Part shown: piece after piece, positions 1 through 8,195 of the stretch
Numbering within the stretch: the first letter of the stretch is position 1
Layout: every line of letters starts with the position of its first letter
Assembly: GCA_002373595.1 (NCBI GenBank)
Contig: DFKT01000049.1
Coordinates: 1-27,263, forward strand
Source: Lachnospiraceae bacterium UBA3638
Lineage (GTDB): Bacteria > Bacillota > Clostridia > Lachnospirales > Lachnospiraceae
Direction: 5' to 3'
Length of the DNA: 27,263 nt
The notes under the pieces: model-generated
What the model saw: only the letters and a program-made list of their open reading frames with translations
What the model was told of the DNA's origin: nothing
Database searches by the model: none
Translations under genes and position numbers: made by a program

Positions 1-1010
1 TCGGAAACGAGTGGATCACCGATCTGCCCAAGATTTCCGGACTCAAGATCTACGCCGACGACAAGAAGGCGCAGAAGGAATTCATGAACATCAAGTACCA
101 GAATAAGGTACGTCTTGCCAAGTACATCCTCGAGCATAACGGAGTAGAAGTTGATCCCCGCTCGATATTCGATGTACAGGTAAAACGTCTCCATGAGTAC
201 AAGAGACAGCTAATGAATATCCTCCATATCATGTATCTCTACAATACGCTGAAAGAGAATCCCGATATGGAATTCATCCCGAGGACATTTATCTTCGGTG
301 CAAAGGCAGCTGCAGGATACAGAAATGCCAAGCTTACGATCAAGCTCATCAACTCCGTTGCCGATGTCATCAATAATGACGCTTCGCTCGGAGGCAAGAT
401 CAAGGTCGTATTCATCGAGGATTACAATGTATCGAGCGCAGAGATAATCTTTGCGGCAGCAGATGTTTCCGAGCAGATCTCTACAGCTTCCAAGGAGGCA
501 TCCGGAACCAGTAACATGAAGTTCATGCTTAACGGTGCACTTACCCTCGGAACCATGGATGGTGCTAATGTTGAGATCGTCGAGGAAGTAGGAGAGGAGA
601 ATGCGTTCATCTTCGGACTTTCTTCCGATGAGGTTATTAATTATGAAAATCATGGCGGATATGATCCCATGGAGATCTTCAACAATGATTCCGATATCCG
701 CAAAGTGCTCATGCAGCTTATAAACGGAACCTACAATCCGGACACCGAGCTTTTCCGTCCTCTTTACAACAGCCTGCTTAATACTCTTTCCACATCAAAG
801 GCTGATACTTACTTCATCCTCAAGGATTTCAAGCCCTATGCCGAGGCTCAGAAGAAGGTCGAGAAGGCATACAGCGATGAAGAGGGATGGGCGAGAAGTG
901 CGATCCTCAATGTTGCAAGCAGCGGTAAGTTCACTTCCGACCGTACCATTCAGCAGTACGTGGATGAGATCTGGAAGCTCGACAAGGTCGAGAGACCCGA
1001 TTATAAATAG
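1..1010 (+). CDS. glgP: Glycogen/starch phosphorylase, C-terminal part (5' end outside window)
   Basis: This enzyme releases glucose-1-phosphate from the ends of alpha-1,4-glucans with a pyridoxal phosphate cofactor in the cytoplasm. The reading frame is open from base 3, and the first codons read GNEWITDLPK, which matches the interior of the family, so the start lies upstream. About 335 residues are visible. The PLP-lysine region EASGTSNMKFMLNGAL is intact (Lys codon at 519-521), followed by TMDGANVEI, and the RLHEYKRQ segment near base 190 is also typical. The gene ends with TAG at 1008-1010. An internal ATG at 84 is not the real start, because the homology continues upstream of it. A GC-rich hairpin follows the stop. 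The family assignment is secure; whether glycogen or maltodextrin is the main substrate cannot be told from this part. Confidence 0.96.
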   Translation, partial: GNEWITDLPKISGLKIYADDKKAQKEFMNIKYQNKVRLAKYILEHNGVEVDPRSIFDVQVKRLHEYKRQLMNILHIMYLYNTLKENPDMEFIPRTFIFGAKAAAGYRNAKLTIKLINSVADVINNDASLGGKIKVVFIEDYNVSSAEIIFAAADVSEQISTASKEASGTSNMKFMLNGALTLGTMDGANVEIVEEVGEENAFIFGLSSDEVINYENHGGYDPMEIFNNDSDIRKVLMQLINGTYNPDTELFRPLYNSLLNTLSTSKADTYFILKDFKPYAEAQKKVEKAYSDEEGWARSAILNVASSGKFTSDRTIQQYVDEIWKLDKVERPDYK

Positions 1011-1019
1011 GTAACACAG

Positions 1020-1045
1020 AGGCCCGCGCACAAACGCACGGGCCT
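1020..1045 (+). terminator. Weak terminator-like hairpin after glgP
   Basis: A 7-bp perfect stem, AGGCCCG at 1020-1026 with CGGGCCT at 1039-1045, lies 9 bases after the phosphorylase stop. It is GC-rich but is followed by TAAGTGATTT rather than a run of T, so it may terminate poorly or only stabilise the 3' end. Confidence 0.5.
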
Positions 1046-1079
1046 TAAGTGATTTAAGGATAGGAGATAAGAGATCGAT

Positions 1080-3365
1080 ATGGTTACATATACCGAAAAA
1101 GGAGCTTACCTCGTTGGCGGCAAGGACATAATCGAGGATGCCGCAGAATTAAAAGCAAAGACCGGAAAGGATGTATCCGAGAGCGAAGCACGTAAGAATA
1201 CGATAAGCTGGTCCATATTGGAAGCACACAATACTTCCGGCAATATGGAAAAGCTTCAGATCAAGTTTGATAAGCTTACGAGCCATGATATTACCTTTGT
1301 CGGAATCATCCAGACTGCACGTGCTTCGGGACTTAAGAAGTTCCCTATCCCTTACGTGCTCACCAACTGCCACAATTCACTCTGTGCGGTAGGCGGTACG
1401 ATCAACGAAGATGATCACATGTTTGGACTGAGTGCTGCCAAGAAGTACGGCGGAATATATGTACCCCCTCACCAGGCAGTCATCCATCAGTTTGCCAGAG
1501 AGATGCTTGCAGGCTGCGGAAGGATGATCCTTGGTTCGGATTCCCATACCCGTTACGGAGCTCTTGGAACGATGGCTATGGGAGAGGGTGGACCGGAGCT
1601 TGTTAAGCAGCTCCTTGGCCAGACCTATGATATCAATATGCCCGGCGTAGTTGGTGTTTATCTTAAGGGTGAGCCCGTGCCCGGTGTAGGACCTCAGGAT
1701 GTCGCACTTGCTATCATCGGAGCGGTATTCGCAAACGGATATGTTAAGAATAAGGTAATGGAATTCGTAGGCCCCGGAGTATCAAAACTCTCGGCTGATT
1801 TCCGTATCGGTATAGATGTAATGACTACGGAAACGACATGTCTGTCATCTATCTGGAGAACCGATGACACTATTAAGGAATTCCTCGAGATCCACGGCAG
1901 GAGCGGAGATTATAAGGAACTCAACCCCGGAGATGTAGCTTACTACGACGGCATGATCACCGTAGATCTCTCCAAGGTTCGTCCCATGATCGCTATGCCT
2001 TTCCATCCGAGCAATGCATATACGATCGACGATGTCATCATGAATCTTGGCGATATACTTGATGAGACGGAGAAGAGAGCAAAGGTTTCTCTCGGAGATA
2101 AGGTTCAGTACAGTCTCCGTGATAAGGTAAGAAACGGCAAGTTCTATGTCGATCAGGGAATCATCGCAGGCTGCGCAGGAGGCGGATTCGAGAATATCTG
2201 CGCTGCTGCTGATATCCTCAAGGGTAAGTATATCGGAAGTGACGGATTTACTCTCAGCGTATATCCCGCTTCTATGCCTGTATATATGGAACTGATCAAG
2301 AACGGATGCGCTGCTACCATACTCGAGACAGGATCCGTTATAAAGACTGCATTCTGCGGACCCTGTTTCGGTGCAGGAGATACTCCCGCAAACAATGCTT
2401 TCTCTATCAGGCATTCGACGAGAAACTTCCCGAACCGCGAGGGCTCGAAGCTTCAGAACGGTCAGATCTCTTCGGTCGCACTGATGGATGCGAGGTCTAT
2501 CGCAGCAACTGCGGCAAACGGTGGAGAACTCACTCCCGCTACCGACTTCGACGGAGATTACGGAAAGTATAAGTATCATTTTGATTCAAATATCTATGCC
2601 AACAGAGTATTTGATTCCAAGGGTGTGGCTGATGAAAAGGCCGAGCTCGTACTTGGACCCAATATCAAGGACTGGCCGGAGATGGGAGCACTTCCCGAGA
2701 ATCTCGTTCTTCAGGTCGTATCGGAGATACACGATCCCGTCACCACGACTGATGAGCTGATCCCTTCGGGAGAGACTTCATCCTATAGGTCCAATCCTCT
2801 CGGACTGGCAGAGTTTACCTTAAGCCGCAAGGATCCTGAATATGTAGGACGTGCGAAGGAGGTTCAGAAGGCAGAGAAGGCCAGAATGGCAGGAGAGCAT
2901 CCCTGTGAGGCATGTTCATGGGTTAAGGGTGTAATGAATACCGCCAAGACGCTCACTCCCGATGCTGACCGCACCAATACCGGATTCGGTTCGACCATCT
3001 TTGCTGTAAAGCCCGGAGACGGATCTGCGAGAGAGCAGGCTGCAAGCTGTCAGAAGGTACTCGGCGGATGGGCAAATATCGCCAATGAGTATGCCACCAA
3101 GAGATATCGTTCCAACCTCATCAACTGGGGAATGCTTCCTCTTGTTATTAAGGAGGGAGAGCTTCCTTTCAAGAATCTCGACTATATCTTCCTTCCCGGT
3201 ATCAGAAAGGAAGTGGCTGAGAAGGCTGAGATAATTGAGGCATACAGGGTAGATGTAGAGGGCAATAAGCTCGACAGATTCGAACTTCGTCTTGGTGACC
3301 TCACCGATGAGGAGAGACAGATCATACTCGATGGATGTCTCATCAACTACAACAGAGTAGATTAA
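1080..3365 (+). CDS. Aconitase-superfamily hydratase (YbhJ-like)
   Basis: A 761-residue member of the aconitase/dehydratase superfamily, closest in layout to E. coli YbhJ, whose substrate is not established. The 4Fe-4S ligands are present: Cys365 in [10 protein letters not shown] and Cys426 and Cys429 in FCGPCFG, spaced almost as in true aconitase. The [22 protein letters not shown] segment (given here as two halves, [11 protein letters not shown] and [11 protein letters not shown]) and the C-terminal swivel-domain motif [14 protein letters not shown] also fit. It therefore probably carries out a lyase/hydratase reaction on a small carboxylic acid. The start at 1080 follows GGAG at a rather long distance, with AAGAGA nearer, so initiation may be weak. 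An SseB-family gene begins 8 bases after the stop, probably in the same transcript. Calling it acnA would be wrong without more evidence: the normal aconitase active-site context is altered. Confidence 0.88.
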   Translation: MVTYTEKGAYLVGGKDIIEDAAELKAKTGKDVSESEARKNTISWSILEAHNTSGNMEKLQIKFDKLTSHDITFVGIIQTARASGLKKFPIPYVLTNCHNSLCAVGGTINEDDHMFGLSAAKKYGGIYVPPHQAVIHQFAREMLAGCGRMILGSDSHTRYGALGTMAMGEGGPELVKQLLGQTYDINMPGVVGVYLKGEPVPGVGPQDVALAIIGAVFANGYVKNKVMEFVGPGVSKLSADFRIGIDVMTTETTCLSSIWRTDDTIKEFLEIHGRSGDYKELNPGDVAYYDGMITVDLSKVRPMIAMPFHPSNAYTIDDVIMNLGDILDETEKRAKVSLGDKVQYSLRDKVRNGKFYVDQGIIAGCAGGGFENICAAADILKGKYIGSDGFTLSVYPASMPVYMELIKNGCAATILETGSVIKTAFCGPCFGAGDTPANNAFSIRHSTRNFPNREGSKLQNGQISSVALMDARSIAATAANGGELTPATDFDGDYGKYKYHFDSNIYANRVFDSKGVADEKAELVLGPNIKDWPEMGALPENLVLQVVSEIHDPVTTTDELIPSGETSSYRSNPLGLAEFTLSRKDPEYVGRAKEVQKAEKARMAGEHPCEACSWVKGVMNTAKTLTPDADRTNTGFGSTIFAVKPGDGSAREQAASCQKVLGGWANIANEYATKRYRSNLINWGMLPLVIKEGELPFKNLDYIFLPGIRKEVAEKAEIIEAYRVDVEGNKLDRFELRLGDLTDEERQIILDGCLINYNRVD

Positions 3366-3373
3366 GGATAATT

Positions 3374-3913
3374 ATGGAATTATATAACGGAAATATATCA
3401 AACGCTCTTCTTGCGGGAGCAATGCAGCTGATGAAAGTTGAGAACTCAAGCGAGCATATGACCATGCTCCTCAGAGAACTCGATCATTCCAAGCTTATCA
3501 CCCCTGTTGCACTGAATCCGGGTGCGGAGGAGACTCCTTCCGGAGACAGGATCATTCCTAAGGGAGCCAGAGTGGAATTCCCTATGGTAAGCACCAGAGA
3601 GGGAAAGAGGTTTTTCGTCGCATTTACTGATAAGATGTCTTATGACAATGCAGTAAAGCCGGATGGAGGCATGAACCTTCCCGCCAGATTTAATGAGATC
3701 GCTGTTATAACATTTGAAGAGCTTTCTCAGATGATGGTCCTTCCTGAGAATCCGGAGAACCTCGGAACTGCGGGTCTCATCCTCAATCCCGTCGGGGAGA
3801 ATATCGTAGTCGCAAGGGAGACTGCGGCTATGCTCATGACCAAGAAGATGGAACTCATGAATCAGGCTGTCGATAAGCTGAAAGCAGAGGGAAAGATACC
3901 TCAGGATGTGTAA
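3374..3913 (+). CDS. SseB-family protein
   Basis: A 179-residue cytoplasmic protein with the SseB N-terminal domain pattern: an N-terminal helical stretch (NISNALLAGAMQLMK), a sheet-forming centre with the phrase GKRFFVAFTDK, then PARFNEIAVITFEEL and a hydrophobic ILNPVGENIVV near the end. SseB domains occur in many bacteria, often with no known function. I chose the ATG at 3374 because AAGGA lies just upstream; an in-frame ATG at 3335 would sit inside the preceding gene. The 8-base gap to the hydratase suggests co-transcription. No signal peptide or membrane segment is seen. Confidence 0.8.
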   Translation: MELYNGNISNALLAGAMQLMKVENSSEHMTMLLRELDHSKLITPVALNPGAEETPSGDRIIPKGARVEFPMVSTREGKRFFVAFTDKMSYDNAVKPDGGMNLPARFNEIAVITFEELSQMMVLPENPENLGTAGLILNPVGENIVVARETAAMLMTKKMELMNQAVDKLKAEGKIPQDV

Positions 3914-3979
3914 AACCCTCGTCAGAGGACCTTATCTTGTGGATAACGCAGGACTAAAGAAATAAGAAAATTATGACGA

Positions 3980-4020
3980 TATAAGGAGTGTAAGGAAGAA
4001 AAGTCCGGACACTCCTTATA
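3980..4020. repeat. Perfect 12-bp inverted repeat, possible terminator or operator
   Basis: TATAAGGAGTGT at 3980-3991 is exactly complementary to ACACTCCTTATA at 4009-4020, with a 17-base loop. It stands 66 bases after the SseB-family stop. The following bases (AATTTCAAAATAAC) are AT-rich but not a T-run, so this is not a textbook terminator. It may be an operator or the first arm of a longer leader RNA together with the element at 4056-4152. Confidence 0.55.
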
Positions 4021-4055
4021 AATTTCAAAATAACATATTAACTACCGATTCAGGG

Positions 4056-4152
4056 AAGGGTGTGTTGCAGAAGGATTCTGAAAAGGTGTGGATCGTTGCA
4101 AGGGGAGCGGCGAACCGCATTAGGGAAAAGGATCCGAGGACAGCACACTTTT
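4056..4152 (+). ncRNA. Candidate structured leader RNA upstream of the calcium-loop gene
   Basis: These 97 bases fold into a compact multi-arm shape. The closing stem pairs 4056-4067 with 4141-4152 (12 pairs, three of them G-U). Inside it are a hairpin CAGAA-GGA-TTCTG at 4068-4080, a second arm pairing 4089-4094 with 4131-4136, and within that a hairpin GCGG-CGAA-CCGC at 4107-4118. The purine-rich single strands between (AAGGGGA, TTAGGGAAAAG) resemble conserved riboswitch junctions, but I do not recognise a known class. A T-rich stretch (TTTTACTTTG) follows. The element ends 35 bases before the likely TTG start at 4188. The pairing is seen directly; the regulatory role is inference. Confidence 0.5.
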
Positions 4153-4187
4153 ACTTTGTTCGGAACAACTACAGAAGGGAGAGTTTA

Positions 4188-5432
4188 TTGAGAATAGAAT
4201 CTTCTAATGTAGGAATGGAATCCGCCAGAAGCTATCGTGCTTCTTCTTTTAGCTGCAAACGTTTTGAGATAACGGACTACGAGGATGCAGCAGTCTCTGC
4301 GGGTGATAACCTGTCAAATATCCTTGGACACAGGAAAACTGAGAAAGAGCCTGATGAAGAAAATGTAATATCGTCTGCAAAGTCCGTCCCCGGGACCGTG
4401 AACCAGGAGGAATCCGAGAAGACGGAAAGTTCGAAAAATGTCATCCCCATGAGAAATCTGCTCGATCATATCCGCTCCGTGCGTGAGAACTATCAGGCAA
4501 GGAGCAAGAGCAGTGAGGACTCGGAGTATATCCGCGTCAGCACGATCGAGTACATTTTTGAACTGCTTTTCCGTGAGAGGAGGGAAAGGATAAGAGATTT
4601 TTGTAAGGAGAGTGCCGCTCCTTCCATAGGAGAGGGAACAACCACCTATATGGGTGATGGCAGTGTTAATGCATCTAAGGGATATTCCGGCGATGATGGC
4701 TTAAATATGCTATTTGTCGATGCATCGCAGGTCCTCACGGCGCCCGGATACAAGCTCAGCTACTGCGAGGTGAATGAGACACATGAATCCGAGGAGACAT
4801 CTTTTACGACTAAAGGTAAGGTAAGATGTGCAGACGGTCGTGAGATCGACTTTAATGTTAATGTGAGCATGAGCAGGGATTTCTCGGCATATGCCAGGAA
4901 GAGCCTTGGCCTTGATTTTATCCGTACGGTCGATCCCCTTGTCATCAATCTGAAAGGAAGTGTGGCTGATGTATCGGATCAGAATTTCTATTTCGATATA
5001 GACAGTGACGGTGTAGAGGACGAGATAGCAAGTCTCGGATCCGGCAGTGGCTTCCTTGCGCTCGATAAGGATGGAAACGGCAAAATAGACAACGGCACCG
5101 AACTCTTCGGTACCGCAAGCGGTGACGGGTTTGCGGATCTGGCGAAGTATGACGAGGACGGAAACGGCTGGATCGATGAGAATGATGCGATATGGAAAGC
5201 GCTGAAAGTATGGACGAAGGATGAAAACGGAGAAGATATCCTCTACACTCTTGCACAGGCAGGGGTCGGTGCGATATGCTTACAGAGGGTGGCCACGGAT
5301 TTCTCCGTGACAAATACCGATACCGCTTCCTCCAGAGCGCAGATCCGCAACAGTGGAGTATTCCTCTATGAGGACGGTAATGTCGGCACCATCCAGCACG
5401 TCGATATGGTCAAATTCCAAAAGGAGGCCTAA
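4188..5432 (+). CDS. Calcium-loop (EF-hand-like) protein of unknown role
   Basis: A 414-residue protein. The N-terminal part is polar and low in complexity, then comes a helical segment (VSTIEYIFELLFRERRERIRDF), a beta-rich middle domain, and a C-terminal block with Asp-rich calcium loops starting near residue 270 (DIDSDGVEDE), 293 (DKDGNGKIDN) and 322 (DEDGNGWIDEND). Between these loops is SLGSGSGFLALD and then GTELFGTASGDGFADL, a phrase typical of a widespread family of bacterial calcium-binding proteins. No signal peptide is seen, so its location is uncertain. I prefer TTG at 4188 as the start: GGGAG lies 5 bases upstream and the resulting opening (MRIESSNVGMESARSY) looks like a conserved N-terminus. 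A GTG at 4062 is in frame but would translate the foldable RNA and has a poorer N-terminus. A small gene follows after one base. Confidence 0.72.
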   Translation: MRIESSNVGMESARSYRASSFSCKRFEITDYEDAAVSAGDNLSNILGHRKTEKEPDEENVISSAKSVPGTVNQEESEKTESSKNVIPMRNLLDHIRSVRENYQARSKSSEDSEYIRVSTIEYIFELLFRERRERIRDFCKESAAPSIGEGTTTYMGDGSVNASKGYSGDDGLNMLFVDASQVLTAPGYKLSYCEVNETHESEETSFTTKGKVRCADGREIDFNVNVSMSRDFSAYARKSLGLDFIRTVDPLVINLKGSVADVSDQNFYFDIDSDGVEDEIASLGSGSGFLALDKDGNGKIDNGTELFGTASGDGFADLAKYDEDGNGWIDENDAIWKALKVWTKDENGEDILYTLAQAGVGAICLQRVATDFSVTNTDTASSRAQIRNSGVFLYEDGNVGTIQHVDMVKFQKEA

Positions 5433-5433
5433 A

Positions 5434-5697
5434 GTGGGGTTATTCAAATCTAAAGCGGAAAAAGAAGCTGAGATAAAATTGGATGGCATAATCCGGCGGC
5501 TTGAGATGAATATGGCAAATAATTACAAGGATAATGCGCAGGATAATCTCAAGGAATTAGAGGCTGCGTTAGATGCTATTCGAACCGAGGGCAACCTTAA
5601 AGAAAACTTTATCGCCAAATATGAATCGATGCTTGAAGGATTCCGCATAGAGATGAAGGGATACTCACATAAAGACCAAAAGCCGTATTGGCACTGA
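5434..5697 (+). CDS. Small hypothetical protein, translationally coupled to upstream gene
   Basis: An 87-residue, charged and mostly helical protein (MGLFKSKAEKEAEIKLD at the start). I do not recognise a family. The GTG at 5434 is chosen because AGGAGG at 5422-5427, inside the end of the upstream gene, lies 6 bases before it; the gap between the two genes is a single base, so translation is probably coupled. It has no signal peptide, membrane segment or cysteine. A strong terminator follows 10 bases after the stop, closing this transcription unit. It may be a cytoplasmic partner of the calcium-loop protein, but that is inferred only from position. Confidence 0.72.
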   Translation: MGLFKSKAEKEAEIKLDGIIRRLEMNMANNYKDNAQDNLKELEAALDAIRTEGNLKENFIAKYESMLEGFRIEMKGYSHKDQKPYWH

Positions 5698-5706
5698 TGA
5701 TATTGC

Positions 5707-5740
5707 AAAGAGCCTGCTGATAGCAGGCTCTTTAAGTTTT
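5707..5740 (+). terminator. Rho-independent terminator
   Basis: A perfect 12-bp stem pairs AAAGAGCCTGCT (5707-5718) with AGCAGGCTCTTT (5722-5733) around a 3-base loop, followed by AAGTTTT. It ends the unit formed by the calcium-loop gene and the 87-residue gene. Confidence 0.88.
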
Positions 5741-5781
5741 GATCATCTCCTGTTTTGAAGACTGTTAATGATGCTCCATCA

Positions 5782-5811
5782 TTATACAACATCGCATTAT
5801 TGTGGTAAAAT
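5782..5811 (+). promoter_or_regulatory. Probable promoter of the lipoprotein-ddl-murF operon
   Basis: TAAAAT at 5806-5811 is preceded by TGG, giving an extended -10, with TTATAC at 5782-5787 as a weak -35 (18-base spacer). It sits between the preceding terminator and the lipoprotein start at 5842, the only place an operon promoter is expected. Confidence 0.45.
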
Positions 5812-5841
5812 AATATAGTTTGTGATACATGCGGGGAGTAT

Positions 5842-7173
5842 ATGAGGACTGGATCCGGATCGGGAAATTTAATAAGAAGATCTGTGGCGGTTGCGGTATC
5901 GGCTGCGACGCTTTTATCCGTATCCGGATGCGCGGGAAATGAAATATCCTCAGGGATAGATACATTTCTGCACGGTGGTATATCCGGCACGAACGCATAC
6001 TCGTCCATGGAGTCTTCCCCTGTGATCGATTATGCAGTCCCGGAGATCAGATCCCATATACTGACCGATCACGAAGGATACAGCACGGCATCCGGATGCA
6101 CTGCTTACCTGTACGGAGATGAGATTCCCGAGACCTTTACTTTGATAAATGCGGAGACTAAGGCAGCCGTCTTCGAGAGTGAGAAAGTAGCCCCCATCAC
6201 GGACGCAGACGGAAATGTGATAGGTGCGGAGTTTGACCTTACCGGAGATGTGGCGGACGGAAAGTATCTGATATACTGCGACAGATATGGATACTCAGAA
6301 GAGTTTACTGTTTCATCCACTGCCTATACGGATACATTTGCGGCTAAGGAGGCATCCTTCCTTGAGAAGGTGGGAGCCGGAACCGTATCCCCTGATGATA
6401 TCATCTGTGTGCTCCAGGCATATGAGTGGGACAGAGATAGTTTCGCAGATGCCGATAATGACGGAAAGCCCGATGTGCTGACCACGGTCAGAAAGTATAT
6501 CGAACTCACCGATTACGAGAGTATAGCGGATGATGAGAAACTTTCGTATGCAACGCTTCTTGTAAAATTCGGATACAGCGATCAGGATTTTGATAAGGAC
6601 TTCTCAACTGAATGTCTCCAGAAAGGCTCAATACTGTATGCCGAATCTGCCAAAGCGAACACAGGAACCGATGAAGCGACATCCGTCATGGGAGCAAAGG
6701 ATTTCCGTGCACTCACAGAGCTCTACAGAGCATCCGGCAGAGCGGATTATCTGGACAGTATAGGCAGATACGAGACCATGCTGGCAGGTGATGAAGACTA
6801 TCTGGACGATCCCGATTATCTCTACGGAGCATATACATATATGACTACAAGGAGAAATGTAGGACTCTCTTTTTGTAATATACTCATGAGCGATCTCATG
6901 GAGAAGGCTCAGGGACATAATAATATCAAAAAGGATCTGTATGATGCGATCACATCCGAACAGAGTGAGGACAGCATCCTCACTGCAGCTCAGCAGATAA
7001 TGTGCGCGAACAGTGCACTTGACGGATATGAATATGACAAGACTATAAAGGATCTGACGACATACCTTTCCGGATGCAACAGACTCTCAGAAGATCATGC
7101 ATCGGACGGAAGACCTGAATATATTCTTTTATTCGCACATTTGGCGAGACTCGAGAAGGAGGGAAAGCTTTGA
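5842..7173 (+). CDS. GH9-like lipoprotein lacking catalytic residues
   Basis: A 443-residue exported lipoprotein: basic N-terminus, hydrophobic segment and lipobox LSVSGC with the lipidated Cys at residue 30. Residues about 60-150 resemble the Ig-like domain that precedes glycoside hydrolase family 9 catalytic domains (GDEIPETFTLINAET, then DGKYLIYCDRYGYSEEFTV). The helical remainder has GH9-like phrases such as AYEWDRDSFADADNDGKPD near residue 195 and RALTELYRASGRADYL near residue 290. However, the DAGD-type catalytic Asp segment and the C-terminal Glu region are not found, and the domain is shorter than usual. I infer a non-catalytic, perhaps glycan-binding, surface protein. GGGGAG precedes the ATG. 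The stop overlaps the TTG start of ddl (TTGA), so it belongs to a cell-wall operon. Confidence 0.7.
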   Translation: MRTGSGSGNLIRRSVAVAVSAATLLSVSGCAGNEISSGIDTFLHGGISGTNAYSSMESSPVIDYAVPEIRSHILTDHEGYSTASGCTAYLYGDEIPETFTLINAETKAAVFESEKVAPITDADGNVIGAEFDLTGDVADGKYLIYCDRYGYSEEFTVSSTAYTDTFAAKEASFLEKVGAGTVSPDDIICVLQAYEWDRDSFADADNDGKPDVLTTVRKYIELTDYESIADDEKLSYATLLVKFGYSDQDFDKDFSTECLQKGSILYAESAKANTGTDEATSVMGAKDFRALTELYRASGRADYLDSIGRYETMLAGDEDYLDDPDYLYGAYTYMTTRRNVGLSFCNILMSDLMEKAQGHNNIKKDLYDAITSEQSEDSILTAAQQIMCANSALDGYEYDKTIKDLTTYLSGCNRLSEDHASDGRPEYILLFAHLARLEKEGKL

Positions 7174-8195
7174 AAACTGTAGTATTATGCGGTGGTATCA
7201 GTACGGAGAGGGATGTATCCCTTACTTCCGGAAGGATGATATATGAGGCGCTTATGTCCAAAGGACATGAGGCTGTGCTCCTTGATATCTATCTCGGATA
7301 CGAGGGAGATACGGACGGAGTGTTTGAGAAGAAAGCAAATCTCCTCATGAAAAACACCGGGATCTCAGAGGTTAACCCCGATATCGAAGAGATCAAGAAA
7401 CTCCGCAAAGACGGCGGACGAGGATACTTCGGCCCCAATGTCATAAAGCTCTGCATGGAAGCGGACGTTGTATTCATGGCTCTTCACGGCATAGGCGGAG
7501 AGGACGGAAAGGTCCAGGCGTGCTTTGATCTCATGGGTATAAAGTATACCGGCACGGATTTCACAAGCGCTGCTATGGCTATGGACAAGGGTATCGCCAA
7601 GGATATATTCAGAGCATACGGCATACCCACACCCGACGGATTCAGACTCAGGAAGGGCGAAAAGGAACCTCACAAGATCCAGTACCCTTGCATAGTAAAG
7701 GCCTGCAACGGCGGATCGAGCGTAGGTACTGCGCTTGCAAATAATGATGAGGAATATGAAAAAGCAAAGGCGGAAGCTTTTATGTACGATAATGAAGCGG
7801 TCGTTGAGCAGTATATAAAGGGAAGAGAATTCTCTGATTGCGTCATAGACGGGAAGGCGCTTCCCGTAATAGAGATCGCTCCCAAGGTGGGATTCTACGA
7901 TTACAAGAATAAATATCAGGCGGGCTCAACGGTTGAGACCTGCCCTGCCGAGATACCGGATGACAAGACGAAGGAGATCCAGCACATAGCCGAGGAAGCT
8001 TTTAAAGCACTCAGATATCGCGGATATGCGAGAATGGATTTCATGATGAGCGAGGATGGCACCGTATACTGTCTGGAAGCAAATACTCTCCCCGGCATGA
8101 CACCTACTTCACTGATACCTCAGGAGGCGGCAGTGCTTGGTATAAGCTTTGAGGATCTGTGTGAAAAGATACTTTTAATGGGAGCAATGGAATGA
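7170..8195 (+). CDS. ddl: D-alanine--D-alanine ligase
   Basis: Joins two D-alanines with ATP to make the dipeptide that MurF adds to the peptidoglycan precursor. The 341-residue protein is an ATP-grasp enzyme: N-terminal VVLCGGISTERDVSL, central ALHGIGGEDGKVQ, and C-terminal ARMDFM and LEANTLPGMTPTSLIPQ. The omega loop carries Lys248-Tyr249 (YKNKYQAGST); the Tyr is the residue of D-Ala-D-Ala ligases, whereas a Phe here marks D-Ala-D-Lac enzymes. An insertion around residues 40-90 makes it longer than E. coli DdlB. The start is TTG at 7170, with AAGGAGG 7 bases upstream; it overlaps the previous stop by four bases, and its own stop overlaps the murF ATG. Confidence 0.95.
   Translation: MKTVVLCGGISTERDVSLTSGRMIYEALMSKGHEAVLLDIYLGYEGDTDGVFEKKANLLMKNTGISEVNPDIEEIKKLRKDGGRGYFGPNVIKLCMEADVVFMALHGIGGEDGKVQACFDLMGIKYTGTDFTSAAMAMDKGIAKDIFRAYGIPTPDGFRLRKGEKEPHKIQYPCIVKACNGGSSVGTALANNDEEYEKAKAEAFMYDNEAVVEQYIKGREFSDCVIDGKALPVIEIAPKVGFYDYKNKYQAGSTVETCPAEIPDDKTKEIQHIAEEAFKALRYRGYARMDFMMSEDGTVYCLEANTLPGMTPTSLIPQEAAVLGISFEDLCEKILLMGAME

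Noticed and set aside
1845..2579. A 244-codon minus-strand frame opposite the hydratase gene
   Set aside because: It lies opposite a complete gene with intact Fe-S ligands and shows no motif or ribosome site of its own.
3985..4152. Resemblance of GGAAGAAAAGTCCGGAC to the conserved start of RNase P RNA
   Set aside because: RNase P RNA needs about 350 bases with several further conserved blocks, which are not found here, and the fragment lies in the loop of an inverted repeat.
4062..4187. GTG at 4062 as start of the calcium-loop protein
   Set aside because: It has no good ribosome site, its extra 42 residues look non-conserved and basic, and it overlaps the foldable RNA; TTG 4188 has GGGAG at the right distance.
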